Below are positions 44,609 through 51,864 of a DNA stretch of 64,000 nt, piece by piece. Both the position numbers and the translations under genes were made by a program. The notes under the pieces were generated by a model. That model saw nothing but the letters and a program-made list of their open reading frames with translations, was not told where the DNA came from and did no database searches. This DNA is from UMGS755 sp045602005 (GTDB taxonomy: Bacteria; Bacillota; Clostridia; UBA1381; UBA9506): positions 9,562 to 73,561 of the forward strand of contig JAZSAS010000085.1 in NCBI GenBank assembly GCA_045602005.1. Direction: 5' to 3'. Within the stretch, counting starts at the first letter, position 1; the number at the start of each line of letters is the position of its first letter.

Positions 44609-45505
44609 ATGGCATTTACAGCTGCTGATGTTAAAACTTTAAGAGAACGTACCGGTTGCGGTATGATGGACTGTAAAAAAGCGCTGACTGAAGTAGACGG
44701 CGATATGGATAAGGCAATGGATCTGCTGAGAGAAAAAGGTCTTGCAACAGCTGCTAAAAAGTCTGGCAGAATTGCCTCTGAGGGTATCGTTAAGGCATAC
44801 CTTTCCGATGATAAAAAAATTGGTGTTCTGGTTGAGGTTAACTCTGAGACAGACTTCGTTGCTAAGAACGATGAGTTCCAGGCATTTGTTGCAACAGTTG
44901 CAAAAATTGTTGCTGATCAGAATCCTGCTGATGTTGAGGCTTTAAAGGCTATTTCTTATGACGGAAGCCAGAACGTTGGCGAAGCTTTAACCGGCTTGAT
45001 TGCTAAAATCGGTGAGAACATGAATATTAGAAGATTTGCAAGAATCGAAGGCAACGTTTGCTCTTATATTCACGGTGGCGGCAGAATCGGTGTTCTGGTT
45101 GAAGCTGAAGGCAGCCTGGCTGACGAAGCTGCTTACGAAGCTGCAAGAGATGTTGCAATGCAGGTTGCTGCTATCAATCCTTTATATCTTTCTAAGGACG
45201 TTGTTCCTGCAGAAGATGTTGAGAAGGAAAAGCATATCATCATTGCTCAGATTAAAGAAGACCCGAAAAACGCCAACAAGCCTGACAACATTCTTGAAAA
45301 GATGGTTGGTGGCAAACTCAACAAGTTCTTCGAACAGAACTGCCTGTTGCAGCAGGAGTTTGTAAAAGACAGCGAGTTCAAGGTTGAAGCATACCTTGCT
45401 TCTAAGGGCGTTAAGCTGGTTAACTTTATTCGCTTTGAAAAGGGCGAAGGCCTTGAAAAGCGTGAAGACGATTTTGCAAACGAAGTTGCAAACATGATTA
45501 AATAA
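44609..45505 (+). CDS. tsf: Elongation factor Ts
   Basis: Nucleotide-exchange factor for EF-Tu. In the 298-residue protein the N-terminal UBA-like domain has LRERTGCGMMDCKKAL, and the core has the TDFVAKNDEF motif that contacts EF-Tu. The length matches the family. AAGAGGAG precedes the ATG. The pair rpsB-tsf is nearly universal and is closed here by a strong terminator. Confidence 0.98.
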   Translation: MAFTAADVKTLRERTGCGMMDCKKALTEVDGDMDKAMDLLREKGLATAAKKSGRIASEGIVKAYLSDDKKIGVLVEVNSETDFVAKNDEFQAFVATVAKIVADQNPADVEALKAISYDGSQNVGEALTGLIAKIGENMNIRRFARIEGNVCSYIHGGGRIGVLVEAEGSLADEAAYEAARDVAMQVAAINPLYLSKDVVPAEDVEKEKHIIIAQIKEDPKNANKPDNILEKMVGGKLNKFFEQNCLLQQEFVKDSEFKVEAYLASKGVKLVNFIRFEKGEGLEKREDDFANEVANMIK

Positions 45506-45516
45506 TGAATTCACCT

Positions 45517-45551
45517 AAAAAGCACTTAGCTAATAGCTAAGTGCTTTTTTA
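45517..45551 (+). terminator. Terminator of rpsB-tsf
   Basis: AAAAAGCACTTAGCT pairs with AGCTAAGTGCTTTTT around a short AATA loop, followed by T: a textbook rho-independent terminator. Confidence 0.93.
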
Positions 45552-45569
45552 AAATCTATTGAAAAAGAA

Positions 45570-45599
45570 TTGACACTGCGTTATTTTTCGTTGTATAAT
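45570..45599 (+). promoter_or_regulatory. Consensus promoter of the anion-transporter-like gene
   Basis: TTGACA and TATAAT are separated by 18 bases. Confidence 0.8.
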
Positions 45600-45635
45600 A
45601 CCTTTTGGTAGCTAATTATTTTGGGGGATGTTATC

Positions 45636-46745
45636 ATGAGCTTGCGCAGATTTTTGAGAAATAATATCGTGATGTTGGTGGCCTTTCTTGCAGCAACGGT
45701 CACCTGTTTTTTTGTGCCGCCAGACAGCACCTATCTTTCTTATTTCGACTTTAAAACCCTGACCTGTTTGTTTTGTACACTGGCAGTGGTCTGTGCCCTG
45801 AAAAATATTTATTTTTTTCAAACAGTTGCACATAAAATTGTTTGTCTGTTTAAAAGCACAAGAGGTGCCGTTCTGGCGCTTGTATACATCACTTTTATTG
45901 GTTCCATGCTCATTGCAAATGACATGGCTCTTTTGACATTTCTGCCTCTTGGTTACTTTGTTTTAGACAGTACTGACAACAAGAGGCTACTTAGTTTTAC
46001 CTTTATCATGCAAACGATTGCTGCCAATCTGGGTGGCATGCTGACCCCCTTTGGCAACCCGCAAAATCTATACCTTTATTCTTATTTTTCTATCCCGAAT
46101 CTGACCTTTGTAAAAATTATGGCATTGCCGTTTATTATTTCCGTTTTACTCATTACTCTTTGCACCTGTATTTTTATCAAAAAAGACACAATGGTGCTAC
46201 ATCATGACGCACCGCAGAAGTTAAACCGAAAACGAACGGCGATTTATCTTGTGTTGTTTGCTTTTTCTATCGCCATTGTCTTCCGCTCAGTTCCATATTA
46301 TTGGGGGCTCGTGGTGATTCCTCTTGTTCTTTTGTTTCTTGATAAAAAAGCGCTTGCTATGGTAGACTATCCGCTGCTTTTAACATTCTGTGCTTTTTTT
46401 GTTTTTTCCGGTAATATGGCAAGAATTCCGGTCGTCAATCATCTGTTAGGCGGCCTGGTAGAAAAAAACACTTTGTTGTTTGGGGTTTTGTCTTGTCAAT
46501 TCATCAGCAATGTGCCTAGTGCTATTTTGCTGTCTAAATTCACCCAGAACTACCCGCAGCTTCTCGTGGCAGTGAACATCGGCGGGGCAGGAACCTTGAT
46601 TGCCTCACTTGCCAGTTTGATTACTTTGAAGGAATACACGAAACACGAACCCAAACGTGTGGCCTCTTATGTCCGTTTGTATTCCGTTTATAACTTCAGC
46701 ATTCTGCTAATTCTTTTAGTTGTGATGCTGTTTGTCATGATTTGA
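45636..46745 (+). CDS. SLC13/ArsB-like anion transporter family protein
   Basis: A 369-residue membrane protein with about ten hydrophobic helices. The pattern resembles the ion-transporter superfamily of citrate/dicarboxylate (SLC13) and ArsB/NhaD proteins: ANDMALLTFLPLG near residue 93, ANLGGMLTPFGNPQNLYLY near 133 and a second re-entrant segment SCQFISNVPSAILLSKF near 290. These paired N-x-P-type hairpins are the substrate sites. The substrate cannot be told from sequence. ATG 45636 follows GGGGGAT; the frame also opens with a TTG at 45621. Confidence 0.8.
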   Translation: MSLRRFLRNNIVMLVAFLAATVTCFFVPPDSTYLSYFDFKTLTCLFCTLAVVCALKNIYFFQTVAHKIVCLFKSTRGAVLALVYITFIGSMLIANDMALLTFLPLGYFVLDSTDNKRLLSFTFIMQTIAANLGGMLTPFGNPQNLYLYSYFSIPNLTFVKIMALPFIISVLLITLCTCIFIKKDTMVLHHDAPQKLNRKRTAIYLVLFAFSIAIVFRSVPYYWGLVVIPLVLLFLDKKALAMVDYPLLLTFCAFFVFSGNMARIPVVNHLLGGLVEKNTLLFGVLSCQFISNVPSAILLSKFTQNYPQLLVAVNIGGAGTLIASLASLITLKEYTKHEPKRVASYVRLYSVYNFSILLILLVVMLFVMI

Positions 46746-46770
46746 CGAAAGTCTTTTTTCGTGCTATACT
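46742..46770 (+). promoter_or_regulatory. Predicted promoter of walJ-rlmH
   Basis: TTGACG, 17 bases, TATACT; the -35 box overlaps the last codons of the transporter gene. Confidence 0.7.
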
Positions 46771-46808
46771 GATACATAGAGTGCTTTTTGCAACAGGGAG
46801 TGTATGAT

Positions 46809-47579
46809 TTGATTAAGTTTCAATCCTTTTTAAGCAGTTCTGCCGGTAATGCCACCTTTGTGACAGACGATACAGTTCATCTTTTAGTGGATTGCGGAGC
46901 CGGATGTAACTATATAACTGAATGTTTGCGGCGTATTGGCGTAGCACCGGAAAGCCTTTCCGGCATTTTAATCACCCACGAACACAGGGACCATATTGCT
47001 GGTGCCGGTATTTTCTCCAGAAAATATAACATCCCTGTGTATGCGACAGAAAAAACCTGGGCTGCCATGGAAAACATTGTAGGAAACATTTTGCCCAAAA
47101 ACCGTAGATTGACAGAGAATTCGCTGCAATTCGGTAATTTAACCGTTAATTCCTTTTCCATCCCTCACGATGCGGCTGATCCGGTTGGCTATAGCTTTAT
47201 ATCAGAAAACGAAAAGTTTACCATTGCCACAGACCTGGGGCATATTACCGACGAGCTTTTAAAAAATTTATCTGGAAGCACTTCTGTGATTATCGAAGCA
47301 AATCACGATGTTGAAATGCTTAAAACAGGGCCATATCCTTATTTTTTAAAACAGCGCATTTTAGGGGATAGGGGACACCTTTCTAACGCCCTGTGCGGCA
47401 AATTGTGTGCCTTATTAGCGAAAACCGGCACGAAGGCCTTTTGGTTGGGTCATTTGTCTGAAAAAAATAACGAACCTATGCTTGCATATCATACTGTTCT
47501 TAATGCGATGGAAGAAGAGTCAATTCGTTTAGATGACGGACTCTCATTAAATGTGCTTCCGATGCACTGGATTGCCTGA
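46809..47579 (+). CDS. walJ: MBL-fold exonuclease-like protein WalJ/YycJ
   Basis: A 256-residue metallo-beta-lactamase-fold protein of the YycJ family. LSSSAGNATFV is at the N-terminus, the metal motif THEHRDHIAGA (HxHxDH) near residue 58, ATDLGH near 140 and LGDRGHLSN near 190. In Bacillus WalJ is encoded with the WalRK envelope-stress system and has been linked to DNA repair or replication coordination. TTG 46809 has AGGGAGTG 6 bases upstream and gives the usual short N-terminus. The walRKHI genes are absent from this locus; only rlmH follows, as in Bacillus. Confidence 0.9.
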   Translation: MIKFQSFLSSSAGNATFVTDDTVHLLVDCGAGCNYITECLRRIGVAPESLSGILITHEHRDHIAGAGIFSRKYNIPVYATEKTWAAMENIVGNILPKNRRLTENSLQFGNLTVNSFSIPHDAADPVGYSFISENEKFTIATDLGHITDELLKNLSGSTSVIIEANHDVEMLKTGPYPYFLKQRILGDRGHLSNALCGKLCALLAKTGTKAFWLGHLSEKNNEPMLAYHTVLNAMEEESIRLDDGLSLNVLPMHWIA

Positions 47580-47602
47580 TGATAAATAGAGGAGAAAATA
47601 TT

Positions 47603-48082
47603 GTGCAAATAGAAATTTTATGCGTGGGGAAATTAAAAGAAAAATATTTAAAAGATGCCTGTGAAGAATATCAAAAACGTCTTTCACGTTTCTGCAAGCT
47701 GACCGTGACAGAACTAAAGGATGAAGCTGTGGGTGAGCAGGCATCAAAAGTAACCGTGTTGCAAGCGATAGAAAAAGAAGGAGCTAGGATTCTGTCACGA
47801 ATTGGTGACAGAGACTATGTTATCTCTCTGTGTGTGGAGGGAAAAGCCCTTTCCTCAGAAGACTTTGCCAAAAACCTAACTGATATTTGCCAAAAAGGTG
47901 CCGCACGCCTTGTGTTAGTTATCGGTGGGTCCTGCGGTTTATCGGAAGAGATTAAAAAAAGGAGCCACCTGCGGCTCTCATTTTCTGCCATGACCTTTCC
48001 TCACCAGCTCATGCGGGTAATTTTGCTAGAACAGCTTTATCGAGCCTATAAAATCAACGCAGGTGAAAGCTATCATAAGTAG
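47603..48082 (+). CDS. rlmH: 23S rRNA pseudouridine-1915 N3-methyltransferase RlmH
   Basis: Methylates pseudouridine 1915 in helix 69 of 23S rRNA after subunit joining. It belongs to the SPOUT class, with the knot region LVLVIGGSCGLSEEIKKRSHLRLSFSAMTFPHQLMR and the tail EQLYRAYKINAGESYHK. GTG 47603 gives exactly 159 residues, the family norm, and has GAGGAG 8 bases upstream; the ATG at 47579 would extend it artificially. It follows walJ by 23 bases. Confidence 0.96.
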   Translation: MQIEILCVGKLKEKYLKDACEEYQKRLSRFCKLTVTELKDEAVGEQASKVTVLQAIEKEGARILSRIGDRDYVISLCVEGKALSSEDFAKNLTDICQKGAARLVLVIGGSCGLSEEIKKRSHLRLSFSAMTFPHQLMRVILLEQLYRAYKINAGESYHK

Positions 48083-48083
48083 A

Positions 48084-48121
48084 AAAATGCGGAATTGAAC
48101 AAAGGTTCATTCCGCATTTTC
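48084..48121. terminator. Terminator after rlmH
   Basis: AAAATGCGGAAT pairs with ATTCCGCATTTT. The structure is nearly symmetric and overlaps the 3' end of the small minus-strand gene at 48107, so it may work in both directions. Confidence 0.85.
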
Positions 48122-48268
48122 TGTTTTACATTCTTTCGCATCTGCCTTTTGATAAGGACAATCAGGGTCATGAGAGGTTGGGTCATAAAAAGACAGCATC
48201 ACGCTGTCGCAACAGCACTTTCCGTCTGACTGATATTTGCAGGATTTAGAACAGTTGATGTTGGTCAA
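48107..48268 (-). CDS. Small cysteine-rich protein, Clostridial type
   Basis: A 53-residue protein starting TNINCSKSCKYQSDGKCCCDSV. Six cysteines in 53 residues, arranged as Cys-x3-Cys and Cys-x-Cys-Cys near the DGK, with a last pair further on (DCPY, KECK). It resembles short Clostridial proteins with an N-C-x3-C-x4-DGKC start whose function is unknown; metal binding is likely. TTG 48268 is chosen because AAAGGATG lies about 8 bases upstream; a longer frame reaches 48322 but begins with a hydrophobic piece lacking a site. Confidence 0.65.
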   Translation of the reverse strand: MTNINCSKSCKYQSDGKCCCDSVMLSFYDPTSHDPDCPYQKADAKECKTENAE

Positions 48269-48300
48269 AAAAACACATCCTTTACAATGTAGTAAACCCA

Positions 48301-48366
48301 AAAGGACCACAGCGGGACACACTGTGGTCCCCGGTTTATATAAACGGTTAAAAGATTTTTAACCGG
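48301..48366 (-). terminator. Two hairpins downstream of the DUF421/DUF4363 genes
   Basis: On the minus strand, CGGTTAAAA pairs with TTTTAACCG (48345-48365) followed by TTTATAT. Next, GGACCACAG pairs with CTGTGGTCC (48304-48330), followed by TTTT. Either would end transcription leftward. Confidence 0.7.
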
Positions 48367-48406
48367 TACGATACCATTGTATGAAAATTTAAGTTAAAAG
48401 GTTCAA

Positions 48407-48787
48407 TTATAAAATGTTCACAAGTGATACGGATTCGTTAAGCGGAATATTCTGAAGTATCATACGTAAAACGCTGGTTTTCACCAGTGTTTCTTCTTCG
48501 TTTTCAAACTGTGCATAACCCAAAACTTCACAAATGGTTTGATCAACCTGATCAATGGCTTTATGATTGATAATGGCTTTGAGCCAGTTCTGTGTTTTGA
48601 GCCAATCTTCCGACAAACCGGAAAGGGTCTTTCTGCCGTTTTCCCAATCAGAAGCTTCAATATATGTCTCTGCCTCTGTCAATTGGCGTTCCAGCCTTTC
48701 AACGACATTTTCCAGCGCATAGGAATAATAGCTGGTGCCAACAATAATCAACACCAAAATTAAAATAGCAAATATAAAGCTTTTCAT
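48407..48787 (-). CDS. DUF4363 family protein
   Basis: A 126-residue protein with one N-terminal membrane helix (FIFAILILVLIIVGTSYYSYA), then an extracellular helical domain (VVERLERQLTEAETYIEASDWENGRKTLSGL) typical of DUF4363. The function is unknown. Its ATG overlaps the stop of the DUF421 gene by four bases, so the two products are probably made together. The pair is common in spore-forming Clostridia. Confidence 0.82.
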   Translation of the reverse strand: MKSFIFAILILVLIIVGTSYYSYALENVVERLERQLTEAETYIEASDWENGRKTLSGLSEDWLKTQNWLKAIINHKAIDQVDQTICEVLGYAQFENEEETLVKTSVLRMILQNIPLNESVSLVNIL

Positions 48788-49479
48788 GAACGTTCACTCT
48801 TTTTCTTCTTCATTTTTTCCTGAACAAAAAAATTACCTGCCGAGTCCACACTTGCCATAAAAACATTTTCAATGTCGTGAATGCCGAAACTCTTTAAATG
48901 GTCGAGAAGCCATTGAAGGTCAACACCGGCACTTTCCATAGCTCTTTGATTTACTGTCCCATCAGAAATCAGCAGAAAGGGAATTCCCTCATAGGCGGTG
49001 CTGATGTTAACATCCTCCGGTGTTAATGCCCGTTTATTAGATTTTGGAATCACACTCAAGTTGCCGTTTGATTCAATAATGGCATACTCAATATCCAGAA
49101 TATTGGGATATCCGTTTGAGCGAAGCTCTTCCATTAAATCGTCAATATTAAACCGCAACCGTTCCATTTCCTGTTCCAGAACTTGTCCTTTCGCGATTAA
49201 AACAGTGGGGGAGCCGGATAAAATTTTTCTGATTTTTCGACTTTTCAGGGTTAAAAAAGAAAAACTCATTTCAGCAATAATTAACGTGAAAATCGGAATA
49301 ACACCAGTTAGCAGCGGGGTTTCCACGTTTTCCACCGGAATAGATGCCAGCTCTGAAAGCATCATGGCAATGACAAGCTCCGATGGCTGCAGCTGCCCAA
49401 TCTGCCGTTTGCCCATGAGCCGCAGGGCAAGCACCACCATTATGTATAAAACTACAGTTCTAACCAAAGTAAGGAGCAA
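48784..49479 (-). CDS. DUF421 (YetF/YcaP-type) membrane protein
   Basis: A 231-residue protein. Three hydrophobic helices lie in the first 80 residues, with the DUF421 signature ALRLMGKRQIGQLQPSELV near residue 19. Cytoplasmic YetF domains follow (IDDLMEELRSNGYPNILDIEYAIIESNGNLSV near 122, ISDGTVNQRAMES near 175). Several Bacillus paralogues are expressed in the forespore. A CATACTA element on the minus strand (49512-49518), like the -10 of sigma-F/G promoters, lies about 35 bases upstream, but no convincing -35 is seen. The start is TTG after CGGAGGG. Confidence 0.88.
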   Translation of the reverse strand: MLLTLVRTVVLYIMVVLALRLMGKRQIGQLQPSELVIAMMLSELASIPVENVETPLLTGVIPIFTLIIAEMSFSFLTLKSRKIRKILSGSPTVLIAKGQVLEQEMERLRFNIDDLMEELRSNGYPNILDIEYAIIESNGNLSVIPKSNKRALTPEDVNISTAYEGIPFLLISDGTVNQRAMESAGVDLQWLLDHLKSFGIHDIENVFMASVDSAGNFFVQEKMKKKKSERS

Positions 49480-49564
49480 GAAAAACCCTCCGTTCTTAAT
49501 TTTATATCCGCTAGTATGGTCAAATTGTAAAATAATTATGTAACAGAGTTAAATTTTCATACTT

Positions 49565-49593
49565 TTGTAATATATCTGTGCTACGCTTATAAA
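49565..49593 (+). promoter_or_regulatory. Predicted promoter of a 36-residue ORF
   Basis: TTGTAA, 17 bases, TATAAA, ending 31 bases before the small ORF at 49624. Confidence 0.5.
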
Positions 49594-49623
49594 GTACAAT
49601 ACGTGCGAAAGGGTATTAAAACG

Positions 49624-49734
49624 ATGAAAAAAAGAAAAAAAGCCATACAAATTACAGCCATAATTTGTACCATAGCCATGTTGACTGCTGCTGTTTTTTC
49701 TGCAGTTTCCGGATTTTTATGGTCTTTATCATGA
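49624..49734 (+). CDS. Very small membrane protein (DUF4044/Prli42-like)
   Basis: A 36-residue ORF: a basic start (MKKRKKAIQ), one hydrophobic helix (ITAIICTIAMLTAAVFSAVSG) and a short end (FLWSLS). This layout resembles the tiny single-pass DUF4044 and Prli42-type proteins of Firmicutes. Support: a promoter at the right distance, AAAGGG about 10 bases before the ATG and a composition typical of a membrane peptide. It lies alone between divergent neighbours. The function is unknown. Confidence 0.55.
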   Translation: MKKRKKAIQITAIICTIAMLTAAVFSAVSGFLWSLS

Positions 49735-49833
49735 GAAAATTGTTATTTTCTCTGTTTTTTTTAGAATTTTACTGTACAAAGAACAAGAATTGTGCTATAA
49801 TGAAAGGTAGTATTGATTCATAAAGGAGTTTGT

Positions 49834-50496
49834 ATGGAGCATAGAATTCACATTATCGTCGGTCATTATGGCAGTGGCAAAACAGAATTCGCCATCAACT
49901 ATGCCCTGCAGCTGAAAAAAACCTTTAAAAAGGTTTATATTGTGGATTTAGATATTGTGAATCCATATTTCAGAACCAACGATGCAAAAAAACAGCTGGA
50001 GGCTTTGGGACTTTCAGTAATTGCCTCAGCATATGCCAGCACCAATGTAGATGTGCCGGCGCTGCCTTCTGAAATTCATCGTGTCTTTGCAGAAACAGAT
50101 GCTGCAGTGGTTTTTGATGTTGGCGGTGATGATGACGGGGCCGTGGCATTAGGGCGTTATCAACAGTACTTTCAAAAAGAAATCCCGGAAATGCTGTTTG
50201 TCATTAACGTGTTCCGTCCCATGACTGCAGATTGTGCTGCGATTACCGAAATGATTGAAAACATTCAGACCGTTAGTCGTCTTAAAGTAACCGGTCTGGT
50301 GAATAGCTCAAATCTCGCCGGTTTGACTACGGCGACAGAGCTTGTAAAGGGACAAACCATTACAGATGAGGTTGTCCGGAAAACCGGCATCCCTTGCGCA
50401 TATGCAGCAGGTACAGACGCTGTTCTTCGTAGTTTACCTGAAGATTTTGCTGCTGAAACCTTTTGCATTAAGCGTTTTATGGAGTTGACCTTTTAA
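49834..50496 (+). CDS. P-loop nucleotide-binding protein (CobQ/CobB/MinD/ParA-like)
   Basis: A 220-residue ATPase. The N-terminal Walker A IIVGHYGSGKTEFAINYA is of the deviant or SIMIBI type. It is followed by VYIVDLDIVNPYFRTND and a Walker B-like AAVVFDVGGDDDGAVALG, then VINVFRPMTAD and GLVNSSNLAG, consistent with a MinD/ParA-type fold. The same ATPase often sits upstream of 2-oxoacid:ferredoxin oxidoreductase genes in Clostridia, where a role in maturation or in metal-cofactor handling has been suggested but not proved. A -10 TATAAT lies at 49796 with a weak -35. ATG 49834 follows AAAGGAG. Confidence 0.85.
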   Translation: MEHRIHIIVGHYGSGKTEFAINYALQLKKTFKKVYIVDLDIVNPYFRTNDAKKQLEALGLSVIASAYASTNVDVPALPSEIHRVFAETDAAVVFDVGGDDDGAVALGRYQQYFQKEIPEMLFVINVFRPMTADCAAITEMIENIQTVSRLKVTGLVNSSNLAGLTTATELVKGQTITDEVVRKTGIPCAYAAGTDAVLRSLPEDFAAETFCIKRFMELTF

Positions 50497-50549
50497 AAAA
50501 GGAAAATATATTAGCCTGTGCCAGTGGCACGGCGGAAATGGAGAGAAGC

Positions 50550-50756
50550 ATGGCAAAGGTCGTCTTTTTTGAAGAAAAGTGCAAAGGCTGCTATTTATGT
50601 GTGACAGCCTGTCCCAACAAAATCATTAAAATTGCCGAAGACAGAATGAACACGAAAGGTTTTCGTCCTGTCGAGGTATTAGAGCAGGAAAAGTGCATTG
50701 GTTGTGCAATGTGTGCCACCATTTGCCCCGACTGCGTGATTGAAGTATTTAAGTAA
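50550..50756 (+). CDS. 2[4Fe-4S] ferredoxin-like delta subunit of 2-oxoacid:ferredoxin oxidoreductase
   Basis: A 68-residue protein with two complete cluster motifs: CKGCYLCVTACP near residue 11 and CIGCAMCATICP near 49. It transfers electrons from the thiamine-dependent subunits to ferredoxin. The position directly before the alpha and beta genes identifies it as the delta (ferredoxin-like) subunit. An imperfect GGAGAG precedes ATG 50550; an in-frame upstream start at 50538 is less well supported. A hairpin (AATCAGTT with AACTGATT, 50758-50780) lies between this gene and the next. Confidence 0.9.
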   Translation: MAKVVFFEEKCKGCYLCVTACPNKIIKIAEDRMNTKGFRPVEVLEQEKCIGCAMCATICPDCVIEVFK

Positions 50757-50799
50757 AATCAGTTATAGAGAACTGATTATATTGCAAGGAGTGTAAAAA

Positions 50800-51864
50800 A
50801 TGGCTGAAAAGGTTTTGTTAAAGGGCAACGAAGCAATTGCTGAAGCCGCGATTTTATCCGGCTGTCGGTATTTCTTCGGTTATCCCATCACGCCGCAGAC
50901 AGAAATCTCAGCATACATGGCAAAGCGCATGCCGAAAATCGGCGGCGTTTTCCTGCAAGCAGAAAGTGAGGTTTCCGCCTGCAATATGGTATATGGTGCT
51001 GCTGCAGCAGGCGCCAGAGTAATGACATCGTCCTCCAGTCCGGGTATCAGCTTAAAGGCTGAGGCAATTTCTTATATTGCCGGTGCTGATTTGCCGGCCG
51101 TTATCGTTAATATTATGCGTGCGGGCCCGGGCCTTGGCGGTATTCAGGCCGCTCAGGGTGACTATCATCAGGCAACCAAGGGTCTGGGACACGGCGACTA
51201 TAAAATGATTGTGTTAGCTCCCAGTTCCGTTCAAGAAATCATCAATTTAACTGCTGAAGCATTTGATTTAGCTGATTATTACAGAATGCCCGTTATGATT
51301 ATGGGTGACGGCGTTTTGGGGCAGATGATGGAGCCTGTTACGTTTGAACTGCCTGAAGGCAGAAAGCTGCCGGAGAAAACCTGGGCAACCAACGGCACCG
51401 GCATGAAACGTGAACATAATGTGATTAACTCTCTTTATATCCAGCCTAATGAACTGGAAAAAATCGTGCTGGAGCGGAATAAGAAATATCAGCAGATTGA
51501 AGAGACAGAAGCTAAATTTGAGCTTTATCGTATGGAAGATGCTGAATACATGATTACAGCATATGGTTCTATTGCCCGTATTGCTAAAAACGCAGTAGAT
51601 GAGCTTCGTGAGCAGGGTATTGCTGTGGGTCTGGTCCGTCCCATCACCCTCTGGCCCTTCCCGAATGAAGCATATCGTCAATATGTTGGCCAGGTAAAGG
51701 CTGTTTTAAGCGTTGAAATGAGCCTCGGTCAAATGGTTGACGATGTAAAGCTGGCCGTGGATTCTAAAATTCCGGTTCATTTCTACGGCAGATGCGGCGG
51801 TAACATTCCGTATCCTGACGAAATTATAGCCAAAATGAAAGAAATCGTGGGAGGTATTGCATAA
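50800..51864 (+). CDS. vorB: 2-oxoacid:ferredoxin oxidoreductase subunit alpha (VorB/KorA type)
   Basis: A 354-residue alpha subunit. The pyrimidine-binding domain I starts with LKGNEAIAEAAILSGCRYFFGYPITPQTEI. The catalytic-type stretch QAESEVSACNMVYGAAAAGARVMTSSSSPGISL follows near residue 50, and domain II contains LVRPITLWPFPNEAYRQYVG near 280. The enzyme oxidatively decarboxylates a 2-oxo acid to an acyl-CoA while reducing ferredoxin. The family annotated VorB covers branched-chain oxo acids, but 2-oxoglutarate specificity cannot be excluded. It overlaps the beta gene by one base. Confidence 0.88.
   Translation: MAEKVLLKGNEAIAEAAILSGCRYFFGYPITPQTEISAYMAKRMPKIGGVFLQAESEVSACNMVYGAAAAGARVMTSSSSPGISLKAEAISYIAGADLPAVIVNIMRAGPGLGGIQAAQGDYHQATKGLGHGDYKMIVLAPSSVQEIINLTAEAFDLADYYRMPVMIMGDGVLGQMMEPVTFELPEGRKLPEKTWATNGTGMKREHNVINSLYIQPNELEKIVLERNKKYQQIEETEAKFELYRMEDAEYMITAYGSIARIAKNAVDELREQGIAVGLVRPITLWPFPNEAYRQYVGQVKAVLSVEMSLGQMVDDVKLAVDSKIPVHFYGRCGGNIPYPDEIIAKMKEIVGGIA

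Noticed and set aside
45036..45365. A plus-strand ORF of 109 codons inside tsf
   Set aside because: It is out of frame in a highly conserved gene and has a low-complexity Leu/Lys-rich translation.
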